Shown piece after piece: positions 13,020-23,232 of a stretch of 64,000 nucleotides of DNA. Each line of letters opens with the position of its first letter. Within the stretch, counting starts at the first letter, position 1. The notes under the pieces were generated by a model. The model made no database searches. It had not been told where the DNA came from and saw only the letters and a program-made list of their open reading frames with translations. The position numbers and the translations under genes were made by a program. Source of the DNA: Spirodela intermedia (taxonomy: Eukaryota; Streptophyta; Magnoliopsida; Alismatales; Araceae); the NCBI GenBank assembly GCA_902729315.2, contig LR746281.1, positions 3,532,501 to 3,596,500 on the forward strand. The letters are read 5' to 3'.

Positions 13020-14647
13020 TCAGCTGCTGAACTTCTGGTCGGCAGTGCTCGGGGCTGCCTGCGGATTTCAGAAAAAAACAAAAATTAGGTCAGGTTTACA
13101 ATACTGGCAAAAGATATCAGAATTATCTTTTAATTTGTTGACTTTTGATCACTGGCGGTGAGAATTTCAGGCAGAAATAAGAAACATCTGTGCTGATGAA
13201 GTCAATGCTTGAACCACATCCTGGTTATATGTTGATGATGTTCATCGATCTACTGACCCCGATCGACGTGACGTAGTTGCAGACGGCGCACTTGACGGAG
13301 CGTGCCCCATACTGGTACATGAGCAGCATACGGCAGTTCCCGCAGTTCACGTGGGCGACCTGATTGGCTGCTCGAGGCATCAGGAGGAAACAATCAGAGA
13401 GATTCTCACACGGTTCGAACTGTGGAATCCACGGAGGACAAAGGGTCAGATGGGTATCCAGTCAAGGGAGCTGAGAAAAAAACATAACGAAGAAAATGGC
13501 TGAGATGGCACAATATTTCTCCGAATTCAGAGGAAAAACAGAGCTGTATGATGTTCTTGATGCAGTAAGCTAACATGGCATTTCACATCTAAGCTAACTG
13601 GTTTGCAGGTGATTGCTCAATTTTTCTGAAGACAGTTTTGGTTCAGCAACGCAGGTAACCAGCAAGAGATTTCTAGCATAAATGAATGCAGGAATTGCGG
13701 AGGCGATCTTGGACTGAAAGGAGGGAAGGTCAATTTCTAAAGCCAGCTTAATGGTGTGGCAACAAGAACACTTTTTCCCTTTTGGTGCGAGAAGAAACCA
13801 GCAAGAGATTTCTCGTATAAATGCACGAATTTAGCTAATTTTGGAAGCAATCATGGATTGGGAGGAGGGATTGTATGTAGTGAATGGTCACCTTCTAAAG
13901 CCAGGTTAATGGTGTGGCAACAAGAACACTGTACACTTGTCGCCCCGCGAATGTACATGAGGAGCGTGTGGCAGCCTCCGCAGAGAAGCTGGGCCATCTC
14001 TGTGCCTGCAAAGAGTGGCAGTCATCAGTGAAGTGGGCCTTCAGAATTCAACCTCATTCCAATGGAGGACAGCGGCGGGGGCAGTGGCGGGTGGCGGTGG
14101 CTGAGGGAGAGAAGCACCTGGTGGCGGGACGGTTGTGACGGCGTTGCAGACCGCGCAGCACACCGAGGTCGCCCCGAGCGGGTACATGAGGAGATTTCGA
14201 CAGCCGGAGCAGACCAGCTGGCTCTGAGCACCTGATGAGCGAGCAGGAAGCTTTTAAATCCTTCGTCAATGTCAGCACCCGCGAAATCGGGGAGACGCTG
14301 GGGAGATGGGGCTGGTGATTGATTATCAGACATGTTTCTTCTCAGGCCGAGGGAAGTTTCGGAGATCTTCGACAGTGAGAAGAGTGAGTGATGCTGCCTG
14401 AGTTTCTTCCAGATTAGCAACAGTGGATGATGGCGATCAAGAAGAACATCTGAAAATGGCGATTGGAACATCTCTCTCTCTCTCTCTCTCGCTATCTCTA
14501 TCTCTCTATCTCTTTATCTATCTTGCTAGGTCGTGAGTATTGAATCTGAGGTGGAGATGGATTCAAAATTTGGGGGAGCTAACCATTTGGTGGGGTGAAG
14601 GGCACCGGCGCCGGGGGCGTCGGATACGGGGCGAGGGGGACTGGCAT
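13020..14647 (-). CDS. LOL1: LOL1-type LSD1 zinc-finger protein (LSD-one-like 1)
   Basis: Five exons on the minus strand: 14647-14584, 14231-14118, 14005-13892, 13367-13258 and 13058-13020, all with GT-AG junctions and matching phases, giving 146 aa. The N terminus starts [12 protein letters not shown], a proline-rich start typical of LOL1. Three LSD1-type zinc fingers follow, near residues 29-53, 68-92 and 106-130, each with CxxC, an LLMY core, GA.SV and a second CxxC-type pair. The C terminus ends DQKFSS. In Arabidopsis, LOL1 promotes programmed cell death, opposing LSD1; that role here is inferred from family. The start is fixed by the conserved first exon. Intron 3 (13368-13891) contains a broken copy of the end of exon 3. 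It is divergent from the MIP1-like gene. Confidence 0.94.
13658..13930. repeat. Imperfect tandem duplication in LOL1 intron 3 and exon 3
   Basis: Two units, about 13658-13771 and 13797-13930, share accagcaagagatttct..ataaatg, a ggaggga block, and cttctaaagccag.ttaatgg with the following tggcaacaagaacact. The right-hand unit contains the last ~30 bp of exon 3 and its splice donor. The left-hand unit carries the same coding stretch (HTI-K-LAL instead of HTI-N-LAL), but its donor GGTGAC has become ATTGAC, so it cannot splice in the same way. Confidence 0.8.
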
Positions 14648-16461
14648 TGCCGGAGGGAGCTCTCAGGCCTTCTTCCCTACTCTCCACGAAGCTGGTTCCT
14701 CAGGGGGAGGGGAAAGTATCACAGCTTCTCACCCTCCATCTCCATTCCTGCGAAGAACCAGAACAGCGCATCAGAGCACAGCAGCATCGAAGGTGGAAGA
14801 GGGACGGAGGAATGGGGAAGAATCCCCCGGAAATATCCATTTCTAGACTCCAAATCCCCTAAGAGACAGAAGAACATACACGCTAAGGAATCGCAGTACG
14901 ATGATATTCTGAATCAAGGTAGTCGATATTTTCTTTCCAAATCGGCCGCTGACGCCTCCGATTGTTCAGTACAGGACTCAGGAGAGAGAATCGGACAGAT
15001 TCGGAGAGAGAAGATAGAGAGAGATGGAGAGGAAGAGAGAGGATACCTCGGAGAGAGACTCTTCGCCGGACACACCTTCGACGCAAATGCAGAACGACCG
15101 CAGTTCCTCGATTCAGCTCCCGACCTTCCAAGGTTCAACCAGTGGCGGGGGCGAGGGGAGACAGGAGAGAGGACGAGAAGCTGTTAAAATCCTTAATGAT
15201 GTTCCTGATTTATACGACCTTCCGCTCCTCCATCGGCGAGTAGCTCAAAAACTGGGTCAGTAGGTGAATGGATAATGTTTGGATTTCCGGAGAGAGAAAA
15301 CCAGAGAGAGAAAGGGAGATTGAGAGAGACACTGGTGAAAAACTCAGCGTCCGGATAATGCTCCTAAATCACCCCAAATCAACGCGAAATCCCCCGCCTT
15401 TGCCCTCCCCTCCCTCCCCTTCGTCTCCTCCTCATCTTGACTAGAATACAGTAGAGAGAGAAAGAGAGAGGAAGAGAGAAAAAGAAAGAGAGGATCGAAG
15501 ATGTGGACTGGATGGTTTATTCGGTATCGTGATTAGAGGAGAGTGACCGCAGAATGGAATACAGTAGAGAGAGAAAGAGAGCGGAGACGGTAGAGCACCC
15601 CGTAGAGAGAGAGAAGATGTGGACTGGACGGTTTATTCGCCCACCATCAGTTATGGCGATTCGAGGAGAGTGAGGCAGAAATCGATTGCAGTAGAGAGAG
15701 AGCGGGAGAGAGATTGGAGACAGTAGAGTACGGTTTAGAGAGAGAGACAGGCTCGGCAATGCCGCTCCGTTGGCGCTGCGTGACGCAACGAACCGCATGC
15801 ACGTGATATGCCGAGGACTTGAACGGACGGCAGAGCGGGCGCCACGTAGAATGGAGAAATCGAAATCAACGAAGCCCTCCCAAACATCGATGGTCGCGCC
15901 AACATGGTCGCTTACCGTTCCGCCACGTCCCCCGCCCCTCGAGGAACACTATGTTGTAATCCGACGTCATCTTCTCTCTCTTCCCTCGTCTCTAGTGACG
16001 ATGATCCGAAGCTCGGATGGACGGCCGTCGATTCCGATCAACGGACCAGATCGACCGATCCGTACCGTACTCGACCGGCCTAAGCTGCTGATCCGAGCCA
16101 CCAAGGTCGAGGGGGGTAATTAATATCTTACCAGGGGTTTTCTTCAAAATAAGTATTAAACAAAACTGAAAACTGTAAAGTTAATTTCAATACTTATAAA
16201 ATATTTTTAGATAGGTCCGATTTTGAAATATTAAGAAGTATAAATATCACTGACATGGCATTCCACGTGGAAAAAACTAAAATGATATTTATTGCCGAAA
16301 ATTTCGAGTAGTTATATTATATAATATATAGATATATACATATTATAACAATGATTCTCGGACAGGGGTGGAACTTTGGTGCTATCGGGTTTCCCGCAGT
16401 TCTTCCAGGCCGTCGCCTCCCCGGCTCTCCTCCGCCTTCGCCTTGGATCGGCGGAGATCAG
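14648..16461. promoter_or_regulatory. Shared upstream region of LOL1 and the MIP1-like gene
   Basis: The two genes are divergent, with about 1.8 kb between start codons. The region holds ct/ga microsatellite runs, GC-rich patches and a tandem repeat. It must contain both promoters and 5' UTRs, but I could not place a convincing TATA box for either. Long apparent frames at 14540-15187 and 15770-16123 have no recognisable similarity and are Arg/Ser/Glu-rich from the ga-repeats. A frame open from ATG 16351 joins the MIP1-like coding frame, but family comparison favours ATG 16462. Confidence 0.5.
15440..15745. repeat. Tandem repeat, unit about 116 bp, at least two copies
   Basis: The block atgtggactgga.ggtttattcg recurs at 15501 and 15617 (116-bp offset). 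It is followed each time by a cgat/cgtgatt..aggagagtgag block, then .atacagtagagagag. A partial third copy (acagtagagagagaaagagag) lies just upstream near 15448. It sits in the LOL1/MIP1 intergenic region. Confidence 0.75.
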
Positions 16462-19400
16462 ATGGGCCACGACGGCGGGAGGGACAGGGGACTCCGCCAT
16501 GGCCGGAAGACGCGCACCGCCGTCAAGCAGCAGTTCCGCCAGCAGACAGCGACCGAGGCCCAGCCGGTGGGCGGAGGCGGCCATCCTGTCCCTTCCCCCG
16601 GCGCAGTCGCCGGCCGGGGGGGGTTTCTTGACGACGAGGATTCACCGTCAGGAGCTTCTTGCGGCGAGTCCGGGTGGGGCTACTGCACGGAGGAGCAGCT
16701 GGAGGAGCTCCTGCTGCGGAACCTGGACCAGGTCTACCGGGAGGCGCTGGCCAAGCTGGCCGCCCTCGGCTACGACGAGGATCTTGCCCTTTCTGCGGTG
16801 CTGCGCAACGGCCACTGCTACGGCAGCATGGACGCCCAATCTAACATCATCCAAAACTCCCTCGCCCAAATCGACAGCTTGTCCGGCCCCGATCCGTCGT
16901 CGGACGGCGGTGGCGGCTCTTCGGCGGCGTTCTCAGACCTGCGCCATCTTGTGGAGTATTCCCTCGCCGGCATGGTCTGCTTGCTCCGGCAGGTCCGGCC
17001 TCATCTGACGCGCGGCGATGCCATGTGGTGCCTTCTGATGAGCGATCTCCACATTGGGCGCGCTAGTACCATCGATGTCCCCGTAACCCCTGCCATCGGC
17101 GCTGGCGGCGATGATTTTGCAGAGGACGGCAATAGCGACATCGAGCTGGAGTGTGCGAGGCGTTTCGACCTTCCACCGGCGATGGAGTCGCTACTGAGGC
17201 GGAACGTTGCGGCGTTCGGCATCGGATTTCGTGCCAGATCAAAGACACCCCCAATGTCCACGCCCGCGGGTTCCCAACTCGGTCCATTTTCTTTGAACCA
17301 GAGTTTTGAGGACGGTGCGGGTCTAGGGGCTGGGACCAGGGATTCGACGGATTCTGATGTCGTATCGCCGGTGCTTAGTGGTCTAGAGAAATTGAACATC
17401 GAGGAGGAGAAGGCAATTGGTGAGGTAGCGGAGGATCAGAAAAAGGAAATCATCGCGGATATCTTCCGCGAAATCCGCGGGCTGGAGGAGCAGTTGAATG
17501 AGAGAATGGAATGGGCACAAGACAAGGCTTTCCAGGCGGCGGGAAAGCTGAGCTGTGATTTGTCAGAGCTTAGAATTTTGAGGCAGGATAGAGAAGAGAC
17601 ACTGAACGCAAAGAGTACGAGGCAGATTATGGATGATTCCTCGATAAAGAAAATAGAGGACATGGAGGACGCTCTAAGGAAGGTAAGCATAGAGGTTGAT
17701 AGAGCGAACGAGGTGGTCCGTAGGCTGGAGTTGGAGAACAAGGAGCTAAAGGCGGAGATGGCAGCATCAAAATTGAGCGCGTCAGAGTCAGCAATGATGT
17801 CAATGGAGATAGCGAAGCGGGAGAAGAAGTCTATGAAGAAACTTGCCGCTTGGGAGAAGCAGAGGATAGAGTTGCAGGGAAGCATAACAGAGGAGAAGAA
17901 AAAGGTTGAGCAGTTGCAGCAACACTCGACTCAGATGAAGAAGGCGAAAACAGAAATGGAGGTTAGTGCGGCTGTTGTTTATGATTGTTTCCACATTACT
18001 ATACTTTGCAATTTTAATGTTATGCATTTAAAGGAATTATTGTAGCGTGCCTTATTTATTTCCATCATCTATTTCCCAGAAGCTCTTCACTACGGATCCA
18101 ACTGGTAAATATTCTTCTCGTTAGTTACATCAGAGAGAAGTCAATATATATATATATATAAACAAGAGTCAGTTGAATATGACGAACTTTAAGCAGAGTG
18201 ACCCCCGACTATCCCTTCTACAATCCACGACCAGAAGTCACATTTAGGGCAATCTCGTTGACTTCCTAAAGATGTCTTCAGTATCTGAGAGAAATGACGG
18301 GTGTGGAAGGAACCTTTACGTATGGGATGGAAGCCACTAACCTGTCACATATACTATTTTAGGCTTCAATCACCCTGTGGATTTGAGATTGAGATGTTGT
18401 ATTGTTGTTCCGCCTACTGGATAGGCCTAGAGTTATGGCTACCGATTTTATTCAATTTTCTAGTCTTTACGAAACATTCAGCCTGACTGATGAATTTACT
18501 CTTTGATACATCGTGAGAAAAAATAATTTTAGATTGTCGGAATGATATTCTAAAATCTATTGAACATGCACTCCTAGGACATTTTCGAACTAATGACTTG
18601 GAAAAATTAGAGGATGTAGGTAGTGCCCTAAACATGTCGAGGAAATACCTTCAGTCTCTAATCAACCTTTGAACTACTTTCTATTCAGTTTGAAAGAAGC
18701 TATTCAATGACATGACAGGCAATGGTGCTACACCACTTTGGGAAATAATGGTGGCACAAAACGGTGTTCTATTCCATCATGATCAAGACAAGTATCGTTG
18801 TCAATGCGGTTCCCATCAAATGGGAATATCAACATGGATCACATGTCATGTTCTTATTCAGATAATTTCAATTTTTTTCCCTCTCCATCTTTGTTCTTCA
18901 TAGTTATCGCTTTCCTCTGTTAGAATTGTACCCAAAAGAAAATCAGATGAGTGGACATAATTTGGTGCTCGTGCCAATCGTCTTCTCGGGTGTGCAACAG
19001 ATTCCAAACCAACCAATTCCAATGACCTTACATGCCTCATCACTGTGAGCGTCGCTCTCTCTATAATAGGCCACCTGATCTCTCCATTTCTTAACCTCTT
19101 CGTGTAACTATTCTTGTTTATTACTTGACCCATCCCATCTCATCCGTGTAGCCTCTTCCTAGTTGTTCAACATTATGTGCCGTTAATATTTCCAGTCAAA
19201 TTGTCATTTGTTTCATAAAACTTTTCCCTTAGTTTTTATTTTACCGGCAAGAAGCAGTATTGCAACGCGTCCATGCGTGGGTTATCCATTTTGACACTGG
19301 AGCTGTATTCCTGTGGATTAGACACCCATAGAATCTTAATGGAGCGTCCATGCGTGGGTGCTCCATTCGCTTTCTTCTTTATTGACTCCACACCTCTCGC

Positions 19401-20092
19401 ATCCATCCTGAAGCTGCTAGATCGTCAGGCGAAGAATATCCCCATTCTGTCTGTCGTCTTCAAGTGCTATCCTTGTAGTGTTTCTACTCTTTCTACATGC
19501 AGTAAATGCCTGGAAGTAGTAAGTCGATAACTGAAAGGTTTTTTATTTCCCGATGTCTTGTTGTTGTTGTTGTTGTTGTTGTGGTTGTTCTATCTCTCTG
19601 CAGGGGAAGCTGAGGCAGGAGATGAAGGCCAAGGAGGAGGCCGTGGCGCGGGGGGAAGAGGAGCGCAAGGCCAAGGAGGCCTGCGAGGGCGGGATCAGGA
19701 GGAAGCGCGACGCCCTGCGTCGCAAGGTCGAGGTCGACTTCCAGCGCCACCGGGACGACATCCAGCGCCTGCAGGACGAGCTCGCCCGCCTCAAGTCCTC
19801 GCCGCGGCCCGCGGCGCTGCGCTCTCCTCTCCCGACGCCACCGCTGCCGCCGAGCCCTGTCGCCGCCGCCGTTCGGCACAGGGCGCCCGTCCGTGCGGCC
19901 GCGGCGGAGGCGGCGGGCCGGAGGGAGTGCCTGACGTGCCGGCGGGAGGTGTGCGTAGTGTTTCTGCCGTGCGCGCACCAGGTGCTGTGCGCCAGCTGCA
20001 GCGATAACCACGAGAAGAAGGCCCGGGCCCGCTGCCCCACCTGCAATCTCCGCATCCAGCGGAGGATCCGGGTCTTCGGCGCCACCGCATAG
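16462..20092 (+). CDS. RING-type E3 ubiquitin ligase of the MIP1/RF298 family
   Basis: Two exons, 16462-17961 and 19604-20092, joined in phase 0 by a 1642-bp GT-AG intron, give 662 aa. The N terminus MGHDGG...RKTR resembles MND1-interacting protein 1. A conserved plant domain follows (about residues 70-200: EEQLEELLLRNLD, LAALGYDE, SDLRHLVEYSL). A long coiled coil covers about 340-570, and a C3HC4 RING at 609-655 has CLTC, CAHQVLCASC and CPTC. The RING predicts E2 binding and ubiquitin transfer; the substrate is unknown. An in-frame ATG at 16351 would add 37 residues, but the GH/RK start matches the family better. Read-through of the intron would stop at 18045 and lose the RING, so splicing is essential. 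It lies between LOL1 (divergent) and the TLDc gene (same strand, 335 bp on). Confidence 0.92.
17962..19603 (+). other. Intron of the MIP1-like gene
   Basis: Donor gag|gttagt at 17961/17962 and acceptor ctctctgcag|ggg at 19603/19604. The interior is AT-rich with a (ta)n run near 18155 and a ttg repeat at 19558-19582 just before the acceptor. No nested gene was recognised. Confidence 0.85.
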
Positions 20093-20127
20093 CCCCAGGC
20101 AGTGCGGCATATCACACCTTGACGGCC

Positions 20128-20131
<4 letters not shown>

Positions 20132-20176
<45 letters not shown>
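20132..20176. repeat. (CT)n microsatellite
   Basis: About 22 uninterrupted ct units directly downstream of the MIP1-like stop codon, in its probable 3' UTR or the intergenic gap. Confidence 0.9.
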
Positions 20177-20181
<5 letters not shown>

Positions 20182-20427
20182 GAAAGTGGTGAATAGGTTC
20201 GAGATATGAGAGGCTTCCCTAATCCAGGGAACTCGTTTGATGATCTCAAAAATTTCCTTGGTTCGCCTCCGGAAGTGTAGAGAAAGAGAGTGAAGGATTT
20301 ATTTAAAAGGATGAGCATGAGAGGGGTGGTGGCCCAGGGGGAAGTAGAAGGATAAGAAGCGTGCGTCCCGTATTAATGGGAAGGCGGAGACTATCCCTTT
20401 CGTGTCCGTCTCCGGCGGGCTTCGTCC

Positions 20428-21219
20428 ATGGCGGCGGTGGCGGCAGCGGCAGCGGCGGCTAGACCCATCCTGAACGGCTTCTTCAATCCCTTCGAGTGGG
20501 GTAGGGGCGGCAGGAGGAAGGCGGAGCAGCAGAGGCCGGAGCTCAAGTACCACAACGTCGACCTCCCCTTTCCCTCGTCTCTGCTCTCCAAGACGCACCT
20601 TGAAGGTATCGCCAGCGAGATCGAGAGAGAGGATCTAATGTTAGTCTCGCTGCTGAGGGGAGAATGAAATGGAAATTGGGCAGGAAGGGAGCTGCGGTGC
20701 TGCTACAGAGCGACGATGGACGGTTTCAGCGCCACAGCCTTCCACGAGAGCTGCGACTTCCGGGGCCCGTGCGTGGTAGTGGGCTACACGGAGGACTCGT
20801 TCAAGTTCGGGGGCTTCAACCCGGAGGGCTATCGGAGCACCGACGACTACTACGACACCTTCGAAGCCTTCCTCTTCTACTGGGCGCACCCCGGCGGCGC
20901 CGCCGACTCCACCCCGGTGATCCTCCCCAAGGTGGGCGGCAGCGGTGCCGCCCTCTTCGACTACGCGAGGGGCGGCCCCCAGTTCGGCGCCGACGGGCTC
21001 CTCATCGGCCCCCCGCTGTCGCCGGTGATGGGCGTATTCACCGGGCCCGACGCCAGCTCCGGCGCCGGCGACCTCCGCCGGGCCAAGTCCCGGCTGGGCC
21101 TCTCCTACGCCAAGAGGCCCGACGGGAAGTCCTCCCTCTTCGGCGACGACCAGAGGGCCGCGCTCGCGGAGGTGCAGGTCTTCTGCTGCCCCCGAATCGC
21201 CACCCTCTACCGACAATAA
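20428..21219 (+). CDS. TLDc-domain protein, plant type
   Basis: Two exons, 20428-20605 and 20684-21219, phase 1 GT-AG intron of 78 bp, giving 237 aa. The Ala-rich N terminus is followed by LPFPSSLLSKTHLE, and the junction restores THLEGRELRCCYRATMDGFSA. Then come the TLDc hallmarks: FHESCDFRGPCVVVGYT, FKFGGFNPEGYRSTDDYYDT, FEAFLFYW, and a C-terminal glycine-rich beta region ending EVQVFCCP. The family is related to the TLDc fold of OXR1/NCOA7. In plants this short form has no settled biochemical role, so none is asserted. ATG 20428 is the only start that keeps the conserved N-terminal exon. A start at 20716 would lose the first part of the domain. Confidence 0.9.
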
Positions 21220-21477
21220 TAGGAAAATGTAATGAAAGAATGAAAGAATCTACAATATTTTGCAGACATGCCCACCGATTATATCACCCGGGAAATTCAT
21301 AAAGTTTTGACCTTTTGAGAAGTAATCAATACAGGTAACAACGGACCAAAGCGATTGATTGGACTTGGAACTTGTACGGATGACTGAGAGGGAGGATGAG
21401 GCTGCGGATAGCCACCACCAGTGGCTTCCCAGCCAGCCAATCCACACGACGGGAGAAGAAGGGAGAAGAGGGGGGAG

Positions 21478-21484
21478 TATAAAG
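21478..21484 (+). promoter_or_regulatory. TATA box of the H-protein gene
   Basis: The sequence tataaag lies 107-113 nt before ATG 21591, a usual spacing for a plant TATA box with a short leader. The 370-bp gap to the TLDc stop codon would hold the whole proximal promoter. Confidence 0.6.
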
Positions 21485-21590
21485 ATGCCGGGCCTCATCC
21501 TATCCCTTCTCCCTTGTCCCTGCCGCCTGCACCTCAGCCAGCCACCGACCCAGCGAGTGAGGTCGGAGTGACAGAGAGGGGAAGAAGATA

Positions 21591-21702
21591 ATGGCGATGC
21601 GGCTGTGGGCTTCCTCTATGGCCAATGCCCTCGGCGTCTCCCGCGCCGTCGCCGGCGCCCCTCTCCACCCCCCCTTCGCCTTCTCCCGGTGCTTCTCCTC
21701 CG

Positions 21703-21746
<44 letters not shown>

Positions 21747-22345
21747 ACTTGGTGGGTTACGCGCAGTTCTGGAGGGGCTGAAGTACAGCGCCAGCCACGA
21801 GTGGGTGAAGAACGACGGAGGCGTCGCAACGGTCGGCATCACCGACCATGCCCAGGTGGATATCCTCTCCGACCCTTTCCTCCTCCCGTCTTGGTCATGA
21901 ATCTTTCCGCCGCCGCCTTCCCTCTGAGATTTCTCTGTTGTGTTCTCCTCGCCGGCGGCGGTCAGGACCATCTCGGGGACGTGGTGTTCGTGGATCTGAC
22001 GGATCCCGGGGCCGCCGTCTCCAAGGGTGATTCCTTCGGGAGCGTCGAGAGCGTAAAGGCCACCAGCAGCGTCGACTCCCCCGTCTCCGGCGAAATTGTA
22101 GAGATCAACACCAAGCTGAAGGAAACCCCCGGCCTGGTAAACCCCCGCCTTCTTCTCTGGCGCAACCGACGGCCCCGCCGGCTGGAAATAATCTCCCATT
22201 CTCGGCTCCTCCGCAGGTGAACAGCAGCCCCTACGAGGACGGCTGGATGATCAAGGTGAAGCTCAGCGACCCGTCGGAGCTGGACTCCCTCCTGGACCCT
22301 GCCAAGTACACCGAACACTGCGAGGCCGAGGACGCCGCTCACTAG
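21591..22345 (+). CDS. GDCSH: Glycine cleavage system H protein, mitochondrial
   Basis: Four exons, 21591-21702, 21767-21855, 21966-22136 and 22217-22345, all GT-AG and phase-consistent, giving 166 aa. The first ~35 residues ([18 protein letters not shown]...) are Arg/Ala/Ser-rich and look like a mitochondrial presequence. The mature part begins [14 protein letters not shown]. The lipoyl attachment lysine is Lys98 in the motif [15 protein letters not shown]. The C terminus has the conserved [13 protein letters not shown] protein carries the aminomethyl group between the P, T and L proteins of the glycine decarboxylase complex in photorespiration. Length is normal for the family. Intron 1 contains a (ct)n run. 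Confidence 0.97.
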
Positions 22346-22980
22346 CGGCGCCGCCCGGTCGCCGGCGAGCTACTCCGTCGATTCCCCACCGTCCCGCGCC
22401 CCTATCTCCTGGTTCATCTCTCGGCTCAGAGAGAAAGAGAGCCCCCCCCACCCCCTCTCCCCAGAATCCCTAATGAAACTGTGCATTTGCAGCATGTAAT
22501 CCTTCCTTCTCTCTACTACCCTGCTCTCTGCTCGCCCGCCTGCTCTTTCATATCTCTGCGGCTTCCCGGAATTCTCTCTCTACATCCTACGCCAGCGACT
22601 ACCGACGTTTGCAGGGTACCATATACCCGCACGCAACATAACTATATGCACATAACCACGCCGTCTTTGGCCCCTTCACCTCACAGAGTTTAACTGGGCG
22701 GCCAAAGAACGACGGTCATTTTGCATAAAAACCCATTTCCTCGGTCCTTTGATAAGGCTCGAAAACTCAAAGCTCCGTCTCCGCCGTCGGCCGGAGGAGG
22801 AGGAGCAAAGACCAGGCCACCGGGAAATCATAAAAAGGCGTGATCTTCCGATAGATACAAAGTTCACGGCCCCCAGCGACCGGAAGAGCTGGAGCACTGT
22901 TCTGCTCCGGCGACGCGGAAGCAACTGCGGACCAAGAACAGGTATTATTACAGGCGACTCTCTGGCGGAGAATCAACACA
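22346..22980. other. H-protein 3' flank, no gene recognised
   Basis: Contains the expected 3' UTR of the H-protein gene and GC-rich DNA between converging transcription units. Overlapping frames on both strands are chance products of GC-rich sequence. Confidence 0.4.
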
Positions 22981-23232
22981 TCACGTGTGGAGATTCTCCG
23001 GCGACGGCGGCAGCGGCGAGGCCTTCGCGTCCGGAGACTTGGAGTCGGAGATGGAGATGAGCCTGGTTCGGTACTCCTCCTCTCCGACGCCGGCACCGCC
23101 GCCGCCCGGCGGGTGCTCCGGCGAGAGGTGCGCCGCCGCCGGGGCCTCTGCGGGAGTGGACTGAGAAATGGCGATGAGCGACTCGCGGGCGGACTCTTCG
23201 GCGACCTTCCTCTCCGGCGACCCAGCGTCCAT
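22981..23232 (-). CDS. Small conserved-looking plant protein of unknown function
   Basis: An 83-aa frame on the minus strand starts MDAGSPERKVAEESARESLI and contains EEYRTRLISISDSKSPDAK near residues 52-70, ending TGA. I recall an EYR(S/T)-LISIS...SPD motif from small plant-specific proteins of unknown function, so this is probably either a complete small protein or the first exon of one. The residue pattern (acidic/Ser/Pro, no cysteines) suggests a disordered protein. It converges on the H-protein gene. No downstream exon was recognised. Function is not proposed. Confidence 0.5.
   Translation of the reverse strand: MDAGSPERKVAEESARESLIAISQSTPAEAPAAAHLSPEHPPGGGGAGVGEEEYRTRLISISDSKSPDAKASPLPPSPENLHT

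Noticed and set aside
14025-14471. 148-codon minus-strand frame overlapping LOL1
   Set aside because: It crosses intron 1 and reads the first zinc-finger exon in the wrong frame; the five-exon LOL1 model explains the same DNA.
16351-16461. 37-residue N-terminal extension of the MIP1-like protein
   Set aside because: Family members start with MG followed by a basic RK.R patch, which fits ATG 16462; the upstream part is more likely 5' UTR that happens to be open.
17962-18045. MIP1-like frame running on to a stop at 18045
   Set aside because: The extra residues are intronic: a good donor lies at 17962 and the next exon at 19604 carries the rest of the coiled coil and the RING.
19493-20115. Two long minus-strand frames opposite the RING exon
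   Set aside because: They are antisense shadows of a GC-rich exon whose plus strand has clear RING motifs.
20641-21216. 191-codon minus-strand frame opposite the TLDc gene
   Set aside because: Antisense shadow of a GC-rich exon; the sense strand has the conserved TLDc residues.
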